From: Agaricus subrufescens
Taxonomy: Eukaryota; Basidiomycota; Agaricomycetes; Agaricales; Agaricaceae
Reading direction: 5' to 3'
Length of the DNA stretch: 64,000 nt
Assembly: GCA_029945375.1 (NCBI GenBank)
Contig: CM057057.1
Location: 5,394,001-5,458,000 of the forward strand
Part shown: positions 39,514 through 52,830 of the stretch, one piece after another
Layout: each line of letters opens with the position of its first letter
Position numbering within the stretch: position 1 is the first letter of the stretch
Made by a program: the position numbers and the translations under genes
Notes under the pieces: generated by a model
What the model saw: only the letters and a program-made list of their open reading frames with translations
The model's database searches: none
What the model was told of the DNA's origin: nothing

Positions 39514-41693
39514 CTACGGATGACGGGTCTCCAATAACTCTCGCACAAGGCCTACTTGTACCTCCTCGAACGGATCAGGAAGTGCGAATAGCCATTCCTT
39601 CGAGGACCTGCACAGGTCTCTAAAAGCGGCCCTTAGCTGATGATCGTCCACCCTGCTCCCGTTGACGCTGCCATTAGCACCACTAAGTCCCATTTGTTGG
39701 TTACGGAGACATATGGTGCATTGTGCAGAAACGGGGCACTCTACACCCTCCATGCGAATGATTTGGGCGCAAAGAAGGTAATCATCAGGGTGGATTGGGT
39801 TTCCTGTACCCCTGATACGATTCAGATATTTTAAAAATTGGAATTTCAGCTTTACAAAACGTTCATAATCAGTATTCCTTCTCAGGAAAATAGATCCCAC
39901 CTCACCTAGATCCAATTGATTGACGTCAGATACTCTGCGGATGGGGAGATCAACACAGCTATCGAACTCGGTATACAATGCGGAAGCTTGAAACAGGAAA
40001 AGCATCGAATTTTTGAGTCGAATATAAAGTTCGACACGATGTCGTAGGAAGAGGTGATCAAGTTTCGCACTCCGGTCGGCGATGTTTTGGAGGATGAGGG
40101 CATTGGTGAAATCATCCAGAAAATCATGATAATGGAGGTGCTGGTCCTCCCGACTGAGAGTCAAATTAGGATTGATCAAGCGGCGTCCGCGTATATCGTT
40201 ATTCAAGATAGACTCCACGACAGAAGACAACCTTTGCCCAAAAACTTCTCTCAAGTCATAAGCCAGGTTGGATGTCGCACGTAGGCTTCGTATAGAATGC
40301 CGAATGATATCCGCTGCATTAGGTTCAAGGATCAGAACGTCAAGGGCTGAAGAAATACCCATTGCAACAAGACGCTCGATCGAGGTGGAGTTCAACGTGC
40401 GCTGTATTTTTAAGAATGTCCCACTACGGGAACGCCACGTGTGATGTCCACCCGAGCTACAATATACCAGCCAAGTGTGAAATCTTTGGAGAACCCCCTC
40501 TCGCACGTGTTCAACGGCCATCCACGACTTAAGGGATCGCCGCAAGGGCGAAAGCAATAATTGGCATGCAAGTCGTACGAGCCAAGAAGTAGGGGATTGG
40601 TACGGGCATTGGGTGTCCACAATTCTTGGGTAGACCACTGCTAAAAGAGACTGGAAGAAGGGCATCATATTGACTATACAAAGTGGAATGCTTGCAATGC
40701 CAGCTACCACAAGTGCAGGAATTGCGGCAGCACGATTGATGTCCCAAATAAAGTATAAGAGGCCAGAAATGAAAAATGCGATGGATAGTTGAACGGTGAG
40801 AAGCAGAGCGTCAGGCGCATAATCCACGCCCCAGGCAGCGACCCCCCTATGATACGAATCGCGCACCGCGAGTGTATAAACAAGTGAAACAGATTTGTCC
40901 TTACGCTTTATCTTTCTGTCGTGAAGAGTGGAGACCCATTGAAGGCAGAAGGTCCCTATCAAGACGGCGATGAGAGAGAGTATGATGCTCAGAAACCATA
41001 GCTGATTGACCACAACATTGCGGTGGTCGGGAGTGAAACGTTTAGGGAGCTGAGCATGCCCCTGCGCACTCGTATCATTAAGCAACCGCACGACCTCCAC
41101 GAGCAGGTCAGATATAGTATCTTGCTTGTCTTCCTGAAGTAGTTTGTACGACTCGATCGTGAACGCGGTGACAATTGACAGGAATAAACCTGCCTATGAA
41201 GGAATCAAACGACATTGTACCAAGAACAGTACCGATCGTACCCACCACAACCAAAAGAAAGGTGATTTCTTCTTTAAGATCCGTGTAGACCTGTTCGTCG
41301 TGATCCTGGACAAGATCCTCACATTTGCTCCATATATCCTGCGAACCGTCATCCTTGAAATACTTGTAAGAATGCTCAGACGTCCAGTTCTTGGAAAGCT
41401 AGTTAAAACATAGTCTATAGATCGCGGTCAATGCCTACCTCTGAAAACGGTGCTGAAGCAGGTTGAGCATCCTAAGAGGCAAGATGGAAACAGGAAATTA
41501 ATCTTCTGAGGCACACATGAAATCGATTTTTGGACTTGCCTGAGTTTCGGTTGTCAGTGGCCGCTTGACCTTAGCACGTCTTTTGATATGTCGCCTTAGT
41601 GCGATTCCAAACTGTAACAATGATGAACATCAATTATCAAGGGGACCAATAGATGAAGTAATGAATAACTCATACCGGACGCAGGGCACTCAT
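39514..41693 (-). CDS. DUF6535 membrane protein A
   Basis: Five exons (41693-41676, 41611-41540, 41471-41439, 41398-41246, 41193-39514), 651 residues with all splices in frame. It starts MSALRP, then a basic segment (FGIALRRHIKRRAKV), an acidic linker (YKYFKDDGSQDIW) and the DUF6535 region. The first hydrophobic helix is split by intron 4 (ITFLLVV / AGLFLSIVTAFTIES). Three more follow (LWFLSIILSLIAVLIGTFCL; LLLTVQLSIAFFISGLLYFI; IPALVVAGIASIPLCIVNMM), with CPYQSPTSWLV just after them. The C-terminal 330 residues are soluble and helical. Molecular function is unknown; the family is expanded in mushroom-forming fungi. Confidence 0.88.
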
Positions 41694-43910
41694 TCCTTCG
41701 TTGAGTAGGAGATTCGAGCATCAGGAGGAATAATGCATTTATATAGGCATGAGCAACCCCTTTGGGAAGGTTCTCTAAATACACAACCAGATCCTATGTA
41801 ATTGGCTCAAGAAGTAAGGTGGATATTTGCAGTGACAGGCATAAGAGCGACGCTTCTTCACTTCTTCACTAGCTCCATTCTTTGCCTATTGATATCAGCC
41901 GCCCATATTCTCTTCTGTTTGTTTGGGCACCGGCCCGATGACATGTCCTTTGACACTACAGAGTGGCACGTCCGCCCTGCTTAGCCTGATCTCAACGGCG
42001 TCGCTCGGGGCCTCCAGCTATGCCGATCTTCAGTCTTCAATAATATTACATGCAACTTGGTTCGTGTGTATTAGTACTGCTTCAAAAGCCAGCCAGTATA
42101 ATGAACATCATAACCCACTTGAGCCCGAATAGGATGCGTCCATATGGACCGCTGTGCGGCGTCTGTTCAGAGCGCTTTTCCTTAAAGGTTGTTCTCGAAC
42201 CTTCCCTGAGCGCCTGGGTTTCAAATCTGATATACACCTTATCGCCATGTAATCAGCATCGTGAAATTATTCAATTCGCTGAACATGGAAATGTGTGACC
42301 GACCTCGCGGAGAGCAGGAACAAAGACAATCAACCAGGTTGGTTCTGGTTCATCACGTTGTCTGACTATCCCACTTTAATCATAGTACATGTAGCTATAT
42401 TAATCCTTGAGAGCAGTGAACGTACTCTTAGACGCGCTATAGGATTTTGTCCTTCCCTCGTAGATCCATCCGGGCATGCTACTAAGGCGTGTCACCTATT
42501 AATGTACAAACCCAGTTGCCCGCTCCGGCGACCACCCTATTGGATGTATCAGTATCACTGGGCAAGGTGATACGATACAATCCTTGAGTACCAATCATGA
42601 TGCTCCCTCAGGAATAATCATGTTAAGTATCAGAGCGCGTAAAATGTATGGATAACAGACTCGCGATCTCCTAAGTACAGATTACAGATAAAACGGCAGA
42701 AGTTGTGACATGCTCCCTAAATCTTCGCCTTCCCACCATTTTCGGATGCGAAAATCATATTTAATAGGAATAACCAACACCAAATATCGCAAGCGAAACG
42801 GTTCTGCCGTAGGATCTGACTTTTGTTACTTAACAATTGTGTGAGTGTGGATGTACGGTGCTTCATGTGTCCTACTGGATGTTGTGGTTCGAAACGTCAC
42901 TGAACTTCCAGATCCTGTGAATCCAAAACTACAAGATTCGTCAGAGTATTATTTTGGCAATGAGCGTTTAGACTGACCAGATTGTTTTCTGTCAAGAGAC
43001 CGCTATACAGAGTAATCTTTATGTCCTGGTTCATTTGATGATCCAGGCATGTTCATGCACCTTCCCCAGAAGAAGAGCACACACATAAACAATGGGATAG
43101 GGGGCAACCCTATCAGTCACACCTACGACCAGATTGACCCGCGATGGTGGCTGTGGCTCTGATGTCGATTTTTGATATACTAGAAGACAACAATGCGTGA
43201 GCCGAGATTGGAATTAAATACAGCGCGTAAGGGTGACAAACCTGCCTGTCATCAACTAGCCACAGTGTCAGTATTCCCCGTGCACATACTCGCAAAGTTG
43301 ATGAGAAAGGTGGGGTAGTAGATGCAGAACCATAAGATCTCCCAGAGCGGATCCTGTTGCACTACAAAATCATCACATTCATCCAGTCCACCGACAAAAA
43401 CGAGGTATGGCGTTGAAGTGAATAAGTTCTGGTAAATGAACATCAGCTGAGGTTTTTCCTGCGACAGTCTGCGAGATGGCCAACCTGTGCGCAAAAAAAA
43501 TTCAACGCAGAGGGCTCACATTCGCTTGGGTAGTTGAGATGCCGATGATCGTGCAAGATCAGGTCGTAGAAGAAGTCGGAAAGACGATGCAAAGTGCATG
43601 ATCCACTCAAGTGAGGAGTAGAGTTGAAAGGCGGTGGGGAGAAGAGAGGAAACGGGGATTGGGGGTCTCGCAATAGACGACTCTGGAGCCATGTTCAGAG
43701 AGGCACCAAATGGAGGATTGCGGTGAAATGACAGAAGATGCTCACCTGCCGTGTCCAAGAGGCGCCCGTCTCACGGTTCTGCGTCATGGCAGATGGAGCC
43801 AAATTGGCGGGTTCTTCCAGAAGTAGCCTGTTTCCTTAAGCCAGCGTTATCTCGCGAAGGTGGTCATGAGAGTCGACACGAGGATGAGGTGTTTGGTCTT
43901 GTTTATGCGA
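41694..43910. other. Upstream region of DUF6535 A with decayed duplicate block
   Basis: Matches 46570-48052 closely and 50854-52830 weakly. Around 43440-43790 the minus strand holds scattered open segments (for example MAPESSIARPPIPVSS) that recur at 47630-47890 but with broken frames. No intact gene is supported. Confidence 0.5.
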
Positions 43911-44117
43911 GATGATTGGAATGTTGGTTTAGAATCTCCGGCGCAATTTTTTATTGCTGTTCACTGTTTATCAGTATAGGATGCATTGACATTAGTGAGC
44001 GAACCACATGAATACAATTATTGACTATAAACATGATGCACTTTCAATGTTAATCCACGCCAGAAGTACCTGATTACAAGAGGCCACGATTGGCTCGCGG
44101 CACAGCCCCGCTCACTA

Positions 44118-44188
44118 CTACTGATAAACAGGTGGAAGTTCCGCTATATTCCTCATTACTTCTACTTCTTTGCTGAAATCCCTACAGG
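44118..44188 (-). pseudogene. Second relic of a GtaA C-terminal tail
   Basis: Duplicate of the relic at 39163, further truncated: KEVEVMRNIAELPPVYQ then stop on the minus strand. Confidence 0.7.
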
Positions 44189-44399
44189 TATGGATTCAAC
44201 CAATATCAATCGTTTGCTATGTTGGTAGGTTCCAGACACATTAACAGTTTGGCAGCAACTAGTGCAAAGGCCGGTAGGTGTCAATATGCGTAACGTTATC
44301 AGAGCATAAAACAAGCATAACTATACAGTCACGGAGTTTCAAGAACGATTGATTAATTTCCCCTGAACCGAATCCCATGAATGGCTGGTAACACTCGAG

Positions 44400-46569
44400 C
44401 TACGGATGATGAGTTTTCAATAACTCTCGCACAAGGCCTACGTTTACAGTCCCGAATGGGTCGGGAAGTTGGAGTAGCCATTCCTTCGAGAACCTGCACA
44501 AGTCTCTAAAAGTGGCCCTTAGCTGAGGATCGTCCACCCTGCTCCCGTTGACGCCGCCATTAGCACCACTAAGTCCGATTTGTTGGTTACGGGAACATAT
44601 GGGGCATTGTGCAGAAACAGGACACCCTACACCCTCCATGCAAATGATTTGGGCGGAAATAAGGAAATCATCAGGGTGGATTGGATTTTCTGTACTCCAG
44701 ATACGATTCAGATATTTTAAGAATTGGAATTTCAGCTCTACAAAACGTTCATAATCAGTATTCCTTCTCAGGAAAATAGATCCTACCTCACCTAGATCCA
44801 ATTGATTGAGGTCAAATGTGTTGCGGATGGGGAAATAAACACAGCTATCGAACTCGGCATACAATGCGGGAGCACCTTGAAACAGGAAAATCATCGAATT
44901 TTTGAGTCGAATATAAAGTTCGACACGATGTCGTAGGAAGAGGTGATAAAGTTTCATATTCCGGTTTGCGATATTTTGAAAGATGAGGGCATTGGTGAAA
45001 TCATCCAGAAAACCATGATAATGGAGTTGCTGGTCCTCCCGACTGAGAGTCAAATTAGGATTGATCAAGCGGCGTCCGCGTATATCGTCATTAAAGATGG
45101 ACTCCACGACAGAAGACAACCTTTGCTCAAAAACTTCTCTCAAGTTATAAGCCAGGTTAAATGTTGCACGTAGGCTTCGCATAGAATGGCGAATGATATC
45201 TACTGCATTAGGTTCAAGGACCAGAACATTAAGGGCTGAAGAGATCCCCAGCCCTTGGTAACGCTCGATAGTGGTAACGCCCCACGCGTCTTGCAGAGCT
45301 ACGCATACCAGATCATGGGCTCTCCAGCTGAGGTGGTCACTTCGGGTGTCTGAGCGAGTGACCGACCAAGCGGCAAGTCTACTAGCAATACCACTCCTGT
45401 CTTTCCGCCGATTTCCCCAATGTATAAAGGGCGAAGCCAACCATTCGCATGCATACCGTACAAGCCATGAAGTAGGAGATTTGTACGGGCATTGAACCTT
45501 CAAAAATCGCGGGAAGGCGACTGCGGTGAGAGACTGGAGGAAGGGCATCACATTGACCACGTAGAGTATAATCCCTGTAATACCAGCTACCACGAGTGCA
45601 GGTATTGCTGCAGAATGATTGATGTTCCAGAGAAAGTATACGAAGCCAGAAGTAAAAAGTGCGATGGATAGTTGAACAGTGAGAAGCAAAACCTCGGGCG
45701 CATGAAGTACACCCCAGCCAGAAAACCCCGTATAACATAGATGACGCATGCCGAGTACGAATACAGGCGAAATTGATTTGTCCCTCCGAGTTCTTCCCCG
45801 GTTAAAAGCGGAGATCCATTGCAGACAGAAGGTCCCTATCAAGACGGCGACGAGACTGAGCATGATGCTCAGGAACCATAACGAATTGACCGCAATATTG
45901 CGGTGGTCTGGAATGAAACGCTTGGGGAGTTGAGCATGCCCCTGCGCACTCGTATCATTGAGCAACCGCACGACCTCCACGAGCAGGTCGGAGATGGTAT
46001 CTTGCTTGTCCTCTTGAAGTAGCTTGTACGACTCGATTGTAAACGCGGTGACAATCGCCAAGAATAAACCAGCCTATCAGAAAATATTGAATGTCATTGT
46101 ACCAGGAACGGTACCAAAGTAAGTGCCCACCACAACCATAAGAAAGGAGATCTCATCCTTAAGATCCGCGCATGTCTGTTCATCGTACTTTTCAACAACT
46201 TCGTTACATTTTTCCCATATATCCTGCGAACCGTCATCCTCGAAGTACTTGTAGGGATGCTCAGACGTCCAGTTCTTGGAAGGCCGGTTACAGCACAGTT
46301 TATGAATCGCAATCAATGCCTACCTCTGAAAGCGGTGCGGAAGCGGATTGAGCTTCCTAAAGGTAAAATGGAAATAGGGAATCAATCTTCTGGGGAACAC
46401 CTGAAATCAATTTTGGACTCACCTGAGTTTGAGTTGACCGGTTCACCTTGGCACGCCTTTTGATATGTCGCCTCCGTGCGATTCCAAACTGTAACATAAT
46501 GAACGCTGGTCATCAAGAGGACCAATAGTTGAGGTAACGAATAACTCATACCGGGCGCAGGGCATTCAT
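44400..46569 (-). CDS. DUF6535 membrane protein B
   Basis: Duplicate of gene A. Start MNALRP at 46569, basic exon 2 (FGIARRRHIKRRAKV), short exon 3 (EAQSASAPLSE), exon 4 with YKYFEDDGSQDIWEKC, and a main exon 46073-44400 (558 codons). Four hydrophobic helices as in A. The acceptor of intron 3, AG in gene A, is GG here (CCGG before CCTTCC). The next AG, nine bases on, would keep frame and drop three residues. The mid-region (IHWGNRRKDRSG ... WSVTRSDTRSD) differs from A, so the copies have diverged or converted. Confidence 0.85.
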
Positions 46570-48155
46570 TTCTTCGTTGAGGAGGAGACTTGAACATCAG
46601 GGGGAAGCATGCATTGATATAGACATGAGCAACCTCCTTGCGAAAGTTTTCTAAAGACGCAATCAAAGATCCTATGTGATCGGCTCAAGAAGGAGGATGT
46701 TTGCAGGGACAGGTATAACAGTGATGCTTCTTCACTAGCTTCACTACTGATATCAACCGCCCATATTCTGATCTGTTTGTGTGCACCGGCCCGGTGACAC
46801 CCCTTTGATACTACACAGTGGCACGTCCGCCATCCTTAGCCTGGTCTTAACAGCGTCGCTCGGGGCCTCCAGGTATGCCGATCTTCAGTTTTCAACAAGT
46901 ACCGCCTCAAAATCAATGAACATAATGAACATCATGGCGCAACTGAGCCCGAATAGAAGCCCCAAAGAACCAGTGAATGCGTTGATATAATTCAGATGGA
47001 TGGCTGTGCGGCGTCTGTTCGGAGCGCCTCGCCTTAGAATTGTTCTCGAATCTCTTGAGCGCCTGGGTTTCAAACCTAATTCACACCTTATCGCCATATA
47101 ATCAGCATCGTAAGATTGATTGATTCGCTGAACATGGAGATGCGTTACCTACCCCGCGGAGAGCAAGAACCAAGACAATCAACCAGTTTGTTCTGGTTCA
47201 TCTCATTATCTGACTATCCCACTGTCAATCATAGTCCATATATAGCTATATTGATCCTTGGGAGCAGTGAACGTACTCTCCGACGCGCTATAGGATTTTG
47301 TCCTTCCCTCCTGAATCCATCCTAAATCTATCCGGGCATGCTACCAAGGCGTGTCAACCCGGTCAGTACCCGTTCTGACGACCACTCTGTTGGATGTATC
47401 GGCATCACTGGACAAGGCGAGACAATGCGGTCCTTGGGTACCGGTCATGATATTCCCTCAGAAATAATCATGTTATGACATGATCCTGTAATTCCAATAA
47501 CACAAGGTTCATCAGATGATTGTTTTGACAAGGAGCATTTAGGCTGACCAGGTAGTTTTCCGTCAAAAGCGCGCTATACAGAATATCTTCATGTCTCGAT
47601 TCCTTTGAACCTGTGCACACAGAACAATCAGCGCAGATGGGCCATATTCGCTTGAGTAGTTGAAATGCCGGTGACTACGCAGGATCTACTAGTGGATGAA
47701 GTGGGAAAGGTAATGCAAAGTGCATGATCCACCCAAGTGAGGAGTAGAGTTGAAAGGCAGGGGAGCGGGGAGAGGAAACGAAGGTCGGGGACCTCGCAAT
47801 AGACGATTCTGGAGCCATCTTTAGAGAGACACCAAATGGAGGATTGCAATGAAATGACAGAAGATGCTCACCTGCCGTGTCCATGTCCAATAGGCGCCCG
47901 TCTCACGGTACCGCGTCATAGCATATCGGCGGGTGGTTCTCGACCTTTTCTAGAAGCAGCTTCTGTTTCCTTCAGCCAGCGTTATATCAAGGCTCATGAA
48001 AGTGATCATGAGAGTCGACACGAGGATGAGGTGTTTAGTCTTGTTTATGCAAGTGGATGAGGGGTGATATTGATATACAGCAGATTAAACACAAATTTAC
48101 ACTTGAGCACATTAAAACACCGTAGAGGGAACGGAAGTTCCTTCAAGTTGCCGTA

Positions 48156-50853
48156 TCAAGCATTTGTATGTTTTTCATCGCTTCTGCGACCGCTTCCCAA
48201 CACTCTCAGCACCTCGTCTTTGCCTCCGTCCCGTGGTGTTGATATAGCATAAGCAACCAGTGTCTGCTTTACCCGTAAGCATGCGCGCCTGAAAGAAGCC
48301 CTAAGCTGGGGGCTTTCTATGGACTTCCAATTAGTACCATGTTGGTCGGAACGTCGCATTTCTTCTGGGGAACTGCAGTAACCACCCTCGTTTCCCTTCT
48401 TTCCAACTGTATCCGAGAGGTCTCCTAGATTTGGGCTGCCGTCTACCGTAACCTTGCGGCGGCCGTTTCCGGAGAATGTGGCGCTGTCCCCAACATTCGT
48501 CCCTTCACAAACCTCAACTGGCCCATGCTGAGTTTCTTCTATGGTCAAACTGGCATGCCCGGCGGCATTAAGACTACGAGTTTTCCCCGGGTCTGCGAAG
48601 ATATTGAAACCACCAGAGCCCATGATTTTGTAGACACCGTTAGAGGAAACGCCATCCCCTGCGTTTTCCATTTCGAAAACACCAGATGGCCTAGATTGAA
48701 TATTCTCCGTTATCACACCCACATGCTCAGGGACGTTAGTACCATGCATGCCCCACGTGTCTGCCAAACTATTAAAAGCCCCGGAGTCTGGGTTAGTAGC
48801 GCTAACAGAAGAAACTATCTGAAGGACATCTTCCTCTTTGGACACTTCTCCTCCATTCATTGTTGATGGCTGGAGACTGGGACCTGGGGGACACCACTCG
48901 GAATGAGAGTATTCTGAGGGCTCCCTGGAGATAATCTCGGCAGCAACGACAATATCACCGAATTTTGTGGGAAGGCTCCTCTCCCAGAAACGGATCAGAT
49001 AATTCAGAAATTGGAATTTTAGCTCTGTGCAAGTATCAGTGTTGGCGTACAAATTAAGAGGGCAAATATGGTCGCACCTAGGGGCAAGTCTCCAGTGTTA
49101 TACTCGCCAATGAATGGGCAAGTTAAGGAGCTACTAAACTCATGAAATTGGTTGGGGTTCTGTGGATCGTACAAAAAGAGGCTTGAATTTTTTATCCGAA
49201 TATAGAGTTCGACGCGATGCTGAAATAAGATGCGACAAAGTTTTGCGCTACGGTCGACAAGGTTCTGGAAGATGAGGGCACAGAAGAAATCTTTCAGCAT
49301 TTGGTCGAAATGTCGTTGCTGATCCCGTGAATCGGCAGGTAACATGGGATCAGAAAACTCCAATACTCCGCCATTAAGAATACGAGCCTCAATTTCCGAT
49401 AACGATTGCCTGAAGCCCGCTTTCAAAAACCTCGTTTTTTCAGGTATCAACCGTAGGTTGTGTATAGAATCATGAATGATATCCACAGCGTTGGGTTCAT
49501 GAGCAAGAATATCAAAGGCCGAAGAGAGCCCTAATCCAAAGAAGCGTAGGCTGGAGCGGACATTCCACAACTCTTGCATAGCTGCACACGACGTGTCATG
49601 GACCTTCCAAACGTAGTCACCCCAGGGCACTGGGCGACATTTCAACCAGCTAGCGAATCTGTGACGAATACCGGTACCGCCAGCCCAACGCGTGCTGAGG
49701 GGTCTCAGAATCAAGACCACGGAGTCCCATACACTCCGTACAAGCCAGGAAGTAGGGGATTTGTATGGGCATTGGAAAGTCAGAAATCTAGGACAGAAAA
49801 CTCCAATCAAAGACTGGAGGAAAGGCATCACGTTTACTACACACAGTAAAATGCCTGTGATACCAGCTACCACAATCGCGGGTATTGCGGCGGTAGTATC
49901 GACGTTCCAAAGAAAATAGATGAGGCCGGAGATGAAAAGTGTAATGGATAGTTGAACAATGAGTAATAGGACCTCGGGCGCATGGAATACTCCCCAACTA
50001 ACAAACCCCTGATAACGTAGATGGCGCATCCCAAGTTCTACTGCGGGAGAAGCAGATTTGTGTATCAAGTCCGTCTCTCGAAGATAGGCTGAGATCCATT
50101 GGAGGCAAAAGGTCCCTATCAAGACGGCAAAGACACTGAGTGTGATGCTCAGGAACCATAACTGATTAACCACAATATTGCGATAAGCTGGAGTAAAACG
50201 CTTGGGTAGTTGAGCATGCCCCTGAGTACTCGTATTGTTGAGCAAGCGAACGACCTCTACTAGTAAGTCGGAGATGGTATCTTGCTTGTCCTCTTGGAGA
50301 AGTTTGTACGATTCGATCATGAACGCAGTGACAATGGCCAGGAATAGACCAGCCTTACGAGGAATGAAGCGATATCGTGGCAAGGGATGATCCGAATTTT
50401 ACTCACCACAACCATAAGAAAGTTTATTTCTTCTTTAAGTCCTTTACAGAAATCTTCATCATGCTTGCGGACGACTTTGTCGATTGTTTCAAACGCCTCC
50501 TCTGTAGGCCCCTGATTGGAATATTTGTAAGGGTTGTTACACGTCCAGTCTTCCAAAGCCTGTTCAAGTTTGAGTGTGTATCTAATTGTACGGCGGCAGA
50601 TACCTACCTCTGAGGCCGGTTGAGAGGCAAGCTGATCTTCCTAGGATAAAGCGAAAAAAGGCCATTATTCTGAGGTACATGAATTGTTGATCTTGGACAT
50701 ACCTGAAGTCGATTTGGCGGGTCCACAAGCTGGGGACTCGGCATACTTGGCCCGGCTTGTGCAATTCCGAACTGCGATGATAATAGATGTCAAGCCTCAT
50801 GCTAGACGGTGAGTGGGCCAAAATATGGCACATACCGCTTGTAAGGCACTCAT
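48156..50853 (-). CDS. DUF6535 membrane protein C (frame break near 49050)
   Basis: Start MSALQA at 50853, exon 3 EDQLASQPASE, exon 4 YKYSNQGPTEEAFETI, main exon from 50353 (AGLFLAIVTAFMIESYKLL). Four hydrophobic segments as in A. Near 49050 the frame carrying GDLPLGATIFALLI must shift to reach LYANTDTCTELKFQFLNYL. Either one base was lost, or a 53-nt GTGCGA...CACAG segment is spliced as a new intron, giving DLPLELKFQF in frame. The C-terminal 290 residues are not shared with A or B: Gly/Ser/Asn-rich, then SPQLRASFRRACLRVKQTL. Not part of the recent tandem duplication. Confidence 0.75.
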
Positions 50854-52830
50854 TCGTGGGTCAGATGGGAGAGGTGGGGAGTGAGTAGCGGTAGGATTGA
50901 TGCAAGTCTAATATGGGCAGTATAGTACCGCCTCCTTGGGAACATAATCTTTGAGATCGTGAAACAAAGATGCTATGCAAACACCTATGTATGGGCGGTG
51001 GCTTGTTTTGACATGCCTACAACTAGCGGGCTCCAAAAAGAAGCTGCGAAAGACACGCTGATGTGTCAGCATTATTTGTTTGATGGTCTTATCATGGCGG
51101 TCAGGGAGCATTAGTCTTCTAGTTCTCGGACAGGGACAATTGAGTTCTGGACCGCCTCAAGATATCCGCACATTGCTACTTGTCTTTACCCCAAAGGAAG
51201 ATGAGGGATAGTATGGATCCTTGAGGATAGAGGTGGAAAAATATGCGAGATCATTTGGCCGCTGGGAGATAGATCAACTAGTAGCTCGGTTCGTATAGGG
51301 TTCTCGCTGTTATTGACTTATAAATAGCTACCAGAGATTTGAAGCCGTGTATGTGCTTATTGACGCGATAAGGTTTCTGCCCTTCTTTCTAAATTCACCC
51401 GGACATGCTTTTCAGGCGTGTTGTACATGAATGTACGAGTCCGGTTGCAATACTCCGATCGCTGTTTGATAGTTGATAGTCAATCATAATGACACATAAC
51501 AGAGACGATCAATTGACTTGACTTGTTGAACGGGTGCACGCCGCTGACTACTTCATAATCTTCTGTAATCGTATCACATCCTTATAATCTATTAAGCTAC
51601 AAGACTACGGTATGTTGTATCCCTAGCCGAAGGTTCGACGCCTATAATTCAACATCCGAACATTCACCAGAATTTTGTTCCGGAAATGATCGTTGAGAAC
51701 TTTAGATTGGTCGGATAAATTGAAGCATTGGAAAGTAGCTGTACAATGTAGTCCTTACTGCAAGGGTCACGAATGATTCCGGCCAGTTGTATGTATCTCC
51801 TCAGGATGCACCTGTGACAATGAGAATGAGAGCGAGCCCATCAATCATGCCTCCATTGGACATACTAGAAAATAATCTGCGTCAGTCATGATTTAAGGAA
51901 TAAACGCAGAGTGGGGACAAAAATTATGGGAAGGTGTTAGCAGCAATGTCAGCATTTCTCGTAAACATATGTGGTGAGTAGGCAAAAAGAGGACCTACGT
52001 TTATGCCCAATGAGTCTGCCTCGGGTTAATAATATGCCGAACTGGCAGCAAAAGAGCCAGTGTCATGTTGCTGACTCGAAAGTACGTTGAGTGGATGAGA
52101 GTATCGCAGACGGACTCAAAGCTGAAGTTAAGGGAATAGATGTTGATGAACTAATGACTGGATGATGGGCGTTAGGAACTGAGTTGTGCTAGAGATGGTC
52201 CCTAATGAGCTCACCTAAATTGGGCGACAGTAGAGTAATATTCAGTGGTAAGTTGCCAAGCAATAGTCGCTAAAAGTTGGCGCTAGTCTGGTTAATACAA
52301 GGACAGTTAGCTGCGGTGTTCTCTGAGCCAACCTGCCTAATGGCCAACCTACCAGCATCAAGTACGTCTTCCGTTGTTCTGGATAACAAACTCTTAGCCA
52401 TATCCTATGATCTTTGGCCGAGTCTAGAGGCTGAAGTCCGTAGAAGTTAGCGCCGTTGAACTCTACTTCAGGTATTATCCTCAAAGGAGCCTCCTTTATA
52501 TCTAGTAGAGGCCACGGTAGGTTTATAAGCTACAAAAAGAGCAGCACAGACAAAGAAGACTTACACTGGCTTGAGGAACCGGGAGTCCGTTAGCCACACA
52601 TGACACCCCAGTTGAAGAACGGGAGAAGATGATGCAAAGTGATTAGACGGGTGTTTTGGGTCTATCGATCTATCTCGGGGGTGAGTGAGTAGAAAGGCAA
52701 CCAGGGTCAGGAGCTCTGCCAGATTAGAAACACGAGGGAACGAGGGGAGGAATGCAACAACCCAATAGAAGATGCGAGTCATTGTCCAAGAGGCGCCTAT
52801 CTCGTGATGCGTCACATGTCACAAGTCGCC
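50854..52830. other. Upstream region of DUF6535 C, third older copy of the flanking block
   Basis: Retains islands similar to the A and B upstream regions (for example around 51370-51430, 42420-42490 and 47270-47350). At 52561-52800 on the minus strand a frame MTRIFYWVVAFLPSF with a hydrophobic stretch ends near a GTAAGT donor (about 52560). It could be the first exon of a small membrane protein; the corresponding blocks upstream of A and B are broken. Confidence 0.35.

Larger units (their letters stand above)
38951..43910. repeat. Tandem segmental duplication, unit 1
   Basis: Begins inside the last codons of the E2 gene (GATGATTGGAATGTTGGTTT) and runs through a GtaA-tail relic, DUF6535 gene A and its upstream region. 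It ends at GTTTATGCGA, where unit 2 starts with the same E2 codons. Similarity to 43911-48052 is high over gene and flanks. About 0.8 kb near 42600-43440 is missing from unit 2. Confidence 0.85.
43911..48052. repeat. Tandem segmental duplication, unit 2
   Basis: Starts with the copied final codons and stop of the E2 gene, followed by the same order of relic, DUF6535 gene (B) and upstream block as unit 1. It ends at GTTTATGCAAG. Confidence 0.85.

Noticed and set aside
43440..43760. Minus-strand frames that recur at 47630-47890 as a possible conserved gene
   Set aside because: Similarity is explained by the segmental duplication; the frames are broken and differ between copies.
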